A stretch of 64,000 nt of DNA from DASSKA01 sp963839365 (GTDB lineage Bacteria > Actinomycetota > Actinomycetes > Propionibacteriales > Nocardioidaceae). The notes beneath the pieces were generated by a model. That model did no database searches. It had not been told where the DNA came from and worked only from the letters and a program-made list of their open reading frames with translations. The DNA lies in NCBI GenBank assembly GCA_963839365.1, contig CAWIUT010000010.1, forward strand, positions 1-64,000, read 5' to 3'. Both the position numbers and the translations under genes were made by a program. Positions 58,348 to 64,000 of this stretch are shown here, one piece after another (the stretch's first letter is position 1; every line of letters begins with the position of its first letter).

Positions 58348-58728
58348 GTGGATGAGCTCGACGCCCGCCTCGCACGGATCACCCGCCAGCGGTTCCGCTC
58401 TCGGTTCCACGTCCGCGGGCGCGACCGCGCGATCGTGGATCTGCGCGGCATGCCGACCATCCGTCTGCACGCTCAGGACCTGATCGGCAAGCGGCTGGCG
58501 CCCGCGGCCCCCGCCAAGGACGGCCGGCAGACGCCGTACCGTGGCCACCCGGTCTTCGTCGCCCAGCACGCCACGGCTACCTGTTGCCGCGGTTGCCTGG
58601 AGAAGTGGCATGCGATACCGAAGGGTCGGGAGCTCGACCAGCGTGAGCGCGACTACGTGGTCGAGGTCATCTGCCGGTGGATCCAGGCCGACATCGCGGC
58701 GGCACGTGGGAAAGTGGACGCGTGGTGA
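58348..58728 (+). CDS. DUF4186 domain-containing protein
   Basis: The 126-aa protein carries the family blocks RQRFRSRFHVRGRDRAIVD, HAQDLIGKRLAPAAP, TPYRGHPVFVAQHATATCC and RGCLEKWHAIPKGRELDQRE. The conserved HATATCCRGC (His and three Cys) suggests a metal-binding site. No role is known. The start is GTG; a small 32-aa frame overlaps its stop. Confidence 0.87.
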   Translation: MDELDARLARITRQRFRSRFHVRGRDRAIVDLRGMPTIRLHAQDLIGKRLAPAAPAKDGRQTPYRGHPVFVAQHATATCCRGCLEKWHAIPKGRELDQRERDYVVEVICRWIQADIAAARGKVDAW

Positions 58729-58823
58729 GCCACCAGTCCGAACCATGGGCCGACGAGGCCCCCAGGGCGGTCGGCGCGCCGCTCGGTGTGTGGCGACCGG
58801 CGGAGAAGGCGCGGTCGCAGTGA
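58725..58823 (+). CDS. Possible 32-aa small protein overlapping DUF4186
   Basis: GTG at 58725 overlaps the DUF4186 stop (GTGA), and the frame of 32 codons has the high-GC third positions typical of coding sequence here. It contains two Trp and many Ala/Pro and shows no known motif. Coding is uncertain. Confidence 0.28.
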   Translation: MSHQSEPWADEAPRAVGAPLGVWRPAEKARSQ

Positions 58824-58887
58824 CGCGACCTGATGCCGCCGCTGCGCGCCGGGGACGCGAATCGCCTCCCGGACGGTCCGCCGGCCC

Positions 58888-59130
58888 GTGAGCAGGTGGC
58901 GCAGGATGCTGGCCGCGCTCGGCCAGCCGGGCGAGGACGAGTTCGCGACCCTCGTCATCGTTCCCCTGTGGCGCTCCGAGTTCTTGCGGGCCGTGCTGGA
59001 GGACGAGGACATCGAGTGCCTGGTCAACGAGTCGTTCGACCCGGTGACCCGAGGTCTCGTCGACGCCCGCATCCTGGTCCGGCGACGAGACCGGCGGCGG
59101 GCCGCCGACGTGCTCGAGTCCTTGGGTTAG
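58888..59130 (+). CDS. DUF2007-like signal-transducing protein
   Basis: The 80-aa protein has LVIVPLWRSEFLRAVLEDED, IECLVNESFDPVTR and ILVRRRDRRRAADVLESLG, the compact fold of DUF2007 (GlnB-like ferredoxin fold) with the typical order of strand-helix-strand. The start is GTG. It stands between DUF4186 and the transglycosylase without tight spacing. Confidence 0.75.
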   Translation: MSRWRRMLAALGQPGEDEFATLVIVPLWRSEFLRAVLEDEDIECLVNESFDPVTRGLVDARILVRRRDRRRAADVLESLG

Positions 59131-59221
59131 CCCGGGCCAGCCTTCAGGCGGATCTCAGTCACGGGCCCCAGACTGGGGCCGGGCGCCCGAACGCGCCGCC
59201 TGCCACGTGAAAGGAGTAGCT

Positions 59222-60022
59222 GTGCGCTCCACTGCGCAGCTCGCCCAGCGGCCGCCCGGCCCGCCGTCGACCCGGCGTGGCCCGGGGCGGCGGCGTCGCG
59301 GGTGGCTGCGCCGGGGGCTGCTGACCGGGGTCGTCCTGCTGGTCATTGCCGTCGGTGCCGCCGGAGCGCTGTACGCCGTGACCCCCTCGGTGTGGGACGC
59401 GCAGGCCCTGGTGCGCGCATCCGCCCTCCATCACGGTGCCTCGCACGTCGGGGCGCCGGTGCCCCGACGGTTCGCGGACTCGATCGTGGCCAGTGAGGAC
59501 TCCCGGTTCTACACCGAGCCCGGCGTCGACCCGGTGGGCATCGCCCGGGCCGGCTGGCTGACGGTCACCGGCAGCCATGTCGACCCCGGCGGCAGCACGA
59601 TCAGCCAGCAGCTGGCGAAGCAGCTGTACACCGGAGGGCACGGCGGCTTCCGCAACGACGTCGAGCAGGTGGTGCTGGCGGTCAAGCTCAACCTGCACTA
59701 CAGCAAGGCGCAGATCCTGCGCATGTACGCCTCCACCGTCTATTTCGGTCACGACTTCTACGGCCTGTACGACGCGGCGTGCGGCTACTTCGGGGTGCCC
59801 CCCAGGGCGATGAGCTGGGGGCAGGCCAGCATGCTGGCGGGTCTGGTCCAGGCACCCTCGGCGTACGACCCGCTACGGCACCTGGCGCTGGCTCGGACGC
59901 GGCAGCACTACGTGCTCGGCCGGCTGGTCGCCACCGGCAAGATCACCACCGCGCAGTCCCGGGCGGCGGCGACCGCGCCACTGCACCTGGGGGCCCAGAC
60001 CAGCGCCGGCTGCCGTCCCTAG
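59222..60022 (+). CDS. Monofunctional GT51 peptidoglycan transglycosylase
   Basis: The 266-aa protein has a basic N terminus, one transmembrane helix (about 32-54) and a GT51 domain. The catalytic Glu92 lies in SIVASEDSRFYTEPG and GGSTISQQLAKQLYTG is the second motif. Further motifs VVLAVKLNLHYSKAQILRMY and GQASMLAGLVQAPSAYDP are intact. It polymerises lipid II without a transpeptidase domain. The GTG at 59222 has AAAGGAG 6 bases before; an upstream GTG at 59207 lacks that. Confidence 0.9.
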   Translation: MRSTAQLAQRPPGPPSTRRGPGRRRRGWLRRGLLTGVVLLVIAVGAAGALYAVTPSVWDAQALVRASALHHGASHVGAPVPRRFADSIVASEDSRFYTEPGVDPVGIARAGWLTVTGSHVDPGGSTISQQLAKQLYTGGHGGFRNDVEQVVLAVKLNLHYSKAQILRMYASTVYFGHDFYGLYDAACGYFGVPPRAMSWGQASMLAGLVQAPSAYDPLRHLALARTRQHYVLGRLVATGKITTAQSRAAATAPLHLGAQTSAGCRP

Positions 60023-60042
60023 CGCTCCGTAGGCTGGTCGGC

Positions 60043-61632
60043 ATGGCCGACCGCTCCGCGACCGCGCGACCCGCGACCACCGATGCTGCCGACACCGGAG
60101 CGGCGGACGCCGCGAAGTGGTGGACGCTGGCAGCGGTCTGCCTGGGCACGTTCATGCTGCTGCTCGACATCACGATCGTGAACGTCGCCCTCCCCGACAT
60201 CCAAAGCGCCCTGGGGTCGACCTTCTCCGACCTTCAGTGGGTCGTCGACGCGTATGCGCTGACGCTCGCCTCGCTGCTGCTGACCTCCGGGTCGCTGGCG
60301 GACATGTACGGCCGGCGGCGGCTCTACCTGGCCGGTCTGGTGGTGTTCACCGGCGCCTCGCTGCTCTGCGGCGCCGCCGGGTCGACACTGATGCTGGAGC
60401 TGTCCCGGGCGCTGCAGGGCATCGGCGGAGCCGTGATGTTCTCGGTGTCCCTGGCCCTGCTGGCCAACGCGTTCCGCGGCCGCGAGCGGGGCGTGGCCTT
60501 CGGGGTGTGGGGCGCGGTCACCGGCGTCGCGGTGGCGATCGGGCCGGTGCTCGGCGGGGGACTCGTCAGCGGACTCTCCTGGCGGTGGATCTTCTTCGTC
60601 AACCTGCCCATCGGGCTGCTGGCGTTCGTGCTGACGCTGCTGCGCGTCGCCGAGTCGCGGGAGCGGCACGCAGCCCGGCCGGACTGGGTGGGCTTCGTGC
60701 TGTTCACCTCCGCACTGGCCTGCCTGGTCTACGCGCTGATCGAGGCCGGGCGGAGCAGCTTCACCGACACCACCGTGATCGCATGCTTCGCCGCCGCGGC
60801 CGTGCTGCTGGCGGTGTTCGTGGTCCTGGAGGCGCGCGGCCGGCACCCGATGTTCGACCTGTCGCTGTTCGCCTTGCCGACGTTCTCCGGCGGCGCCGTC
60901 GCCGCCTTCGGCATCTCCGCCGGCATCTTCTCGACCCTGCTCTACCTGGTCCTCTACCTGCAGGACGTGCTCGGCTACAGCGCGTTGCAGACCGGGCTGC
61001 GGCTCTTGGTCCTGTCCGGGGCCATCCTCGCCGTGTCCGGGCTGGCCGGCCGGCTCACCTCCCGGGTGCCGATCCGAGCGCTGATCGGCGTCGGGCTGGT
61101 CCTGGTCGGTGCCGGGCTGCTGCTCATGCGCGGCCTCCAGGCGAGCTCGGGCTGGACCCACCTCATCCCGGGCCTGGTGGTTGCCGGCATCGGCACCGGT
61201 CTCGTGAACCCACCACTCGCCTCCACAGCGGTCGGGGTCGTCGAGCCACGCCGCGCGGGGATGGCCTCGGGGATCAACTCCACGTTCCGCCAGGTCGGGA
61301 TCGCCACCGGTATCGCGTTGCTGGGCACCCTGTTCGCGACCCGGCTCACCGGCGCGGTGCAGCAGCTGGTGGCCGGCACCCCGCTGCACGCGCGGGGCGG
61401 GCAGATCGCCGACGCGCTGCGCAGCGGACATGCCGAGCAGCTGTTCCGGCACGCGCACAGCCACGCCGAGCAGGCACTGCTCGGCCATGTCGCCCGGGGC
61501 GGCTTCACCAGTGCCCTGAACCACATCCTGCTGGTCGCCGCGATCATCAGCTTCGTCGCCGGGGTGGTCGCCTTCGCGCTGATCCGCAGCAAGGACTTCG
61601 CCGAGCACCCGGGCGGACGGACCAGCAGCTGA
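60043..61632 (+). CDS. MFS multidrug exporter, DHA2 family
   Basis: The 529-aa protein has 14 predicted transmembrane helices. Motif D1 is LLLDITIVNVALPDIQ, motif A is GSLADMYGRRRLYLAG and motif C is VAIGPVLGGGLVSGLSW. This is the EmrB/QacA type. The ATG lies 20 bases after the transglycosylase stop, so both may be co-transcribed. A histidine-rich segment (RHAHSHAEQALLGH) near the C terminus is unusual and could bind metal or form a soluble loop. Confidence 0.9.
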   Translation: MADRSATARPATTDAADTGAADAAKWWTLAAVCLGTFMLLLDITIVNVALPDIQSALGSTFSDLQWVVDAYALTLASLLLTSGSLADMYGRRRLYLAGLVVFTGASLLCGAAGSTLMLELSRALQGIGGAVMFSVSLALLANAFRGRERGVAFGVWGAVTGVAVAIGPVLGGGLVSGLSWRWIFFVNLPIGLLAFVLTLLRVAESRERHAARPDWVGFVLFTSALACLVYALIEAGRSSFTDTTVIACFAAAAVLLAVFVVLEARGRHPMFDLSLFALPTFSGGAVAAFGISAGIFSTLLYLVLYLQDVLGYSALQTGLRLLVLSGAILAVSGLAGRLTSRVPIRALIGVGLVLVGAGLLLMRGLQASSGWTHLIPGLVVAGIGTGLVNPPLASTAVGVVEPRRAGMASGINSTFRQVGIATGIALLGTLFATRLTGAVQQLVAGTPLHARGGQIADALRSGHAEQLFRHAHSHAEQALLGHVARGGFTSALNHILLVAAIISFVAGVVAFALIRSKDFAEHPGGRTSS

Positions 61633-61655
61633 GCCCTCCGGCCGCGCCGCGCCCG

Positions 61656-62693
61656 TCACCCCAGGTAGCGGCGCGCCCCGGCAAAACCGACCCGGGACGC
61701 CGGCACCGTCTGCACCGCACTGCCCGTGTGCGGGGCCTGCACCATCCGGTGGCGGCCGGCGTACATGGTCACGTGGTGGACGACGCCGCCGCTGGCGTAG
61801 AACATCAGGTCCCCTCGACGAAGTGCGGCGAACCGCACCGGCGTGCCGCGGACCGACTGGGGTGCGGCATCACGCGGAATCACGATGCCGTGCACGCGGT
61901 AGTCGGCCCAGACCAACCCGGAGCAGTCGACGCCGAAGCGGGACACCCCGGCCCACAGGTAGTCGAGCCCGGTGAACGACTGTGCGGTGTGCACCAGCCC
62001 CCTCCGGGTGGGGGCCAGCGCGGGCCGGGTGGGTGGATGCACCGCCACCGCGGTCGCGGCCACCCGTCGTACGGCGCCCAGCGGGGTGCGGACCCGGACC
62101 CATCCACCGCTGGTGCCGAGCGAAGGCAGCTCGGTGCCGAAGCTGATCTCGGTAGTCCGCGTCGCCGCGGCGTCGTCACTGCGCAGCCAGGTGGTCCGCG
62201 CGGTGACGGTCGCCAGCTCAGCGGAGGTCGGGGGGTGCCGGCCGGTCAGCTGCCGCAGCGGCACCCAACCGGGGTAGCCCCGCCGGCTCCCCGGAGTCGG
62301 CTGGTCGGGCACCGCCACCTTGGCCCACCGGCCGTCCACGCGCAGCACCCGGACCCGTTCGCCGAGCAGCGTCTGGGTATCGGCACGGCCGTTGAGGTCG
62401 CGCCGCTGCGCGAGCGTCAGGTGCGCGAGCCAGGCGCGGATCCGGGCCGGGCGTGCCAGCGCCGGCCGGTCCACCGGGCGGGGCGAGGACGGGGAGCGCC
62501 ACAGCGTGGCCACCGAGACCGCGGTCCAGGCGCTGGCTCCGGCGCGGACCCCGGAGGGCAGGACAACCGCGGCGGAGGCGGTCTGCGGGACCGGCCCGAC
62601 GGGTGCAGACGGCACGGTCGGGGCCACCGTGCAGGCGGCCAGCACCGCCAGGCCGAGGCAAGGTAGGCCCAGTCGGAGATCGCCGTTCAGCAC
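61656..62693 (-). CDS. NlpC/P60-family lipoprotein peptidase with SH3-like domains
   Basis: The 345-aa protein has a lipobox (Cys21 in VLAAC) and two bacterial SH3-like segments: WTAVSVATLWRSPS to WAKVAVP, then RTTWLRSD to GGWVRVRTP. The C-terminal NlpC/P60 domain has catalytic Cys257 in VDCSGLVWADY, His307 in GVVHHVTMYAG and His322. It cuts peptide cross-links in the wall, typically D-gamma-Glu to diaminopimelate. The start is GTG. It converges with the MFS exporter. Confidence 0.88.
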   Translation of the reverse strand: MLNGDLRLGLPCLGLAVLAACTVAPTVPSAPVGPVPQTASAAVVLPSGVRAGASAWTAVSVATLWRSPSSPRPVDRPALARPARIRAWLAHLTLAQRRDLNGRADTQTLLGERVRVLRVDGRWAKVAVPDQPTPGSRRGYPGWVPLRQLTGRHPPTSAELATVTARTTWLRSDDAAATRTTEISFGTELPSLGTSGGWVRVRTPLGAVRRVAATAVAVHPPTRPALAPTRRGLVHTAQSFTGLDYLWAGVSRFGVDCSGLVWADYRVHGIVIPRDAAPQSVRGTPVRFAALRRGDLMFYASGGVVHHVTMYAGRHRMVQAPHTGSAVQTVPASRVGFAGARRYLG

Positions 62694-62903
62694 ATCTCCA
62701 CCATCGGTGCCGGCACGGCCGGGCGCAGGAGCCGAAGGTCACCCACCGTCCGCCGTCGGGCCGGGCGGCAGAGCTCGCGGCCCCTCCGACGGGCGTCGCA
62801 CTTTTCGCGTTTGCGCGCCGTGATCGCTAGAGTGCTTCCTACCGGTCCCGAGTAGAGTCCAACCACCGGCTCTCGAATCGGGGACGCCGGGCCACCTCTG
62901 GGG

Positions 62904-63242
62904 GTGCCCAGCTTGGCGTGGCTCACGCATCCATCGGCAGCATTCGTCGTCGATGTCGTCGAAGAGCCGCCGTGCCTGATCCTGCGGCTGCGAGGAGAGC
63001 TCGACTTCGCCTGCCTCGAAGAGCTCGGTTCGGATACCGGACTCAGCTCCGGGGACGTGACCGAGGTGCACGTGCACCTCGACGAGCTGGAGTTCTGTGA
63101 CGTCGCGGGGCTGCGGGCCGTGCACCGGCTGTGCGTCGCGCACACAGAGGCCGGTCGCGACGTGAAGGTTCTCGGAGCCCGTCCGTACTTCCGGAAGATC
63201 GCCAAGATCACGGGCCTCGTGCCGCAGGTCCTGAACGGGTAG
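62904..63242 (+). CDS. STAS-domain protein lacking the phospho-serine
   Basis: The 112-aa protein is an anti-sigma-factor-antagonist fold: PPCLILRLRGELDFACLEEL, EVHVHLDELEFCDVAGLRAV, then VKVLGARPYFRKIAKITGL. At the usual phosphorylation position (D-S-S/T-G) this protein reads CDVAGL, so the phospho-acceptor serine is replaced by alanine. It may be a constitutively active antagonist or have another binding role. The start is GTG at 62904. Confidence 0.85.
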   Translation: MPSLAWLTHPSAAFVVDVVEEPPCLILRLRGELDFACLEELGSDTGLSSGDVTEVHVHLDELEFCDVAGLRAVHRLCVAHTEAGRDVKVLGARPYFRKIAKITGLVPQVLNG

Positions 63243-63290
63243 CTGCGGGGGGCTATCCGTTCAGGGCCTGCATCCCTTCTTGCGCCCTGC

Positions 63291-63326
63291 GTGCCCCATG
63301 TCGTGCCCCGTGTCGTGCCCAGTGTC
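63291..63326 (+). repeat. Three tandem 12-bp units
   Basis: GTGCCCCATGTC, GTGCCCCGTGTC and GTGCCCAGTGTC follow one another directly, between the STAS gene stop and the substrate-binding gene. One or two positions vary between copies. Confidence 0.82.
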
Positions 63327-63448
63327 GCGCGGGGCGCTGGCGCGTGCCCGCACCAATCCATGCGAATTCCGGGCGTAAGGGGTTGACGTCGCAGATTGTT
63401 TACAGTTTGCTGTTTGCCATCTCGGAACCGACTACACGGGAGCATCCG

Positions 63449-64000
63449 ATGTCTGGCAAGCCCTTGCGCCGGCGCCTCACGGCCTCGCTGGCCCTGATCG
63501 TCACCCTCGGCCTCACGGCCACTGCCTGCAGCCAGCCTGCGGGCTCCAACCCCAGCTCCGACTCCGGCGGCGGAGGCGGTGGAGGGGGTGGCGCCCAGCA
63601 GAACGGCGGCACCGTCACCGTCGGGCTCGCCGAGGCCCCCGACGCGCTGGACCCGACCACGGCGGCGACGTACGTCGGCCGCATCGTGTTCGCGAACATG
63701 TGCGAGAAGCTGTACGACGTCGGCAACAACCTGAAGCTCGTCCCGCAGCTGGCCGCCTCGATGCCGCAGGTCAGCAACAACGGCAAGACCTACACGATCA
63801 AGCTGCGGCAGGGCGTGAAGTTCAACGACGGCACCACCTTCGACGCGAACGCCGTCCAGACCACGCTGAACCACTACCTCACCGACCCGAAGTCGGCGCG
63901 GGCTTCCGAGCTGTCCGCGGTCAAGTCGGTGTCCGCGGTCAACCCGTCCACGGTCAAGATCCAGCTCAAGCAGCCCTACAGCCCGCTGACCGCGGTGCTC
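63449..64000 (+). CDS. ABC transporter substrate-binding lipoprotein (family 5), cut by window end
   Basis: The visible 184 residues begin with a lipoprotein signal (LTATAC lipobox) followed by a Ser/Gly-rich linker (SSDSGGGGGGGGG). The SBP_bac_5 start comes next: GGTVTVGLAEAPDALDPTTA, FANMCEKLYDVG and YTIKLRQGVKFNDGTTFDAN. Such proteins bind oligopeptides, nickel or sugars for an ABC importer. GGGAG precedes the ATG. The C-terminal two thirds and the permease genes are beyond the window. Confidence 0.92.
   Translation, partial: MSGKPLRRRLTASLALIVTLGLTATACSQPAGSNPSSDSGGGGGGGGGAQQNGGTVTVGLAEAPDALDPTTAATYVGRIVFANMCEKLYDVGNNLKLVPQLAASMPQVSNNGKTYTIKLRQGVKFNDGTTFDANAVQTTLNHYLTDPKSARASELSAVKSVSAVNPSTVKIQLKQPYSPLTAVL

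Noticed and set aside
60117..62666. 849-codon plus-strand frame
   Set aside because: Runs through the real MFS gene in another frame and antisense to the NlpC/P60 gene; composition artefact.

Overview
The window is a high-GC chromosomal segment of an actinobacterium. Supporting markers are a mycothione reductase, a DUF5709 protein, RepSA-type element genes, a SigE-family ECF sigma factor and frequent GTG starts. No rRNA or ribosomal protein gene is present, so I cannot name a genus. Most of the segment is core or shell chromosome, interrupted by two tRNA-associated integrated elements and several decayed genes.

Layout. (1) 1-4.97 kb is the right end of an integrated element: the C-terminal part of a MobF relaxase/helicase, an XRE regulator, an excisionase-like protein, a tyrosine integrase and a VapBC-type toxin-antitoxin pair. 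It abuts the 3' end of tRNA-Asp(GTC), and tRNA-Glu(TTC) follows. (2) 5.3-17.7 kb is a mixed housekeeping stretch: a zincin-type metallopeptidase, an RsbW-like ATPase, a DUF1206 protein, a frameshifted PhoD phosphatase, mycothione reductase, type II NADH dehydrogenase, an LPNTG-anchored surface protein, a decayed cation antiporter, a secreted protein, an ABM-like protein and a VOC protein. (3) 17.8-25.8 kb is a redox module: a TauE exporter, then a tight minus-strand gene run encoding two exported coiled-coil proteins with Thr-rich tails, ApbE, a ferric-reductase-like cytochrome, a NuoF-like flavoprotein and a ferredoxin. A sensor kinase/response regulator pair lies upstream, with a three-copy 11-bp operator. 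(4) 25.9-37.7 kb holds membrane, stress and transport genes: an SPFH/zinc-ribbon pair, a MaoC dehydratase, UspA, TatA, MarR, an MFS exporter and phospholipase D across a long palindrome, then GNAT, APH-like and BNR-lipoprotein genes.

(5) 37,810-45,861 is a complete small integrative element of the pSAM2/AICE type. It is bounded by a perfect 39-bp repeat of the tRNA-Lys(TTT) 3' end. It carries int, xis and a RepSA-like replication initiator, with a cargo of a SCO-like copper/redox lipoprotein and two membrane proteins. A 1,395-bp IS256-family element with a 9-bp target duplication has cut the end of one cargo gene. No TraB/FtsK transfer gene is present. (6) 45.9-51 kb has a sigma/anti-sigma pair and a GT61 glycosyltransferase set between gene remnants (a methyltransferase and an alcohol dehydrogenase tail). 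(7) 51-64 kb has a PAS-GAF-GAF-SpoIIE phosphatase, an EamA-like transporter, DUF2231, an AOC-barrel-like secreted protein, two alpha/beta hydrolases, DUF4186, DUF2007, a GT51 transglycosylase, a DHA2 exporter, an NlpC/P60 lipoprotein, a STAS protein, and the start of a family-5 substrate-binding lipoprotein cut by the window end.

The most notable system is the ApbE redox module. It has a flavin transferase but no classical FMN-binding-domain substrate. The two exported proteins of the operon instead carry repeated VHTTTRAS units and a terminal TTTGAS, which resemble the [ST]GA[TS] flavinylation motif. I propose them as candidate flavinylated carriers; this is a hypothesis.
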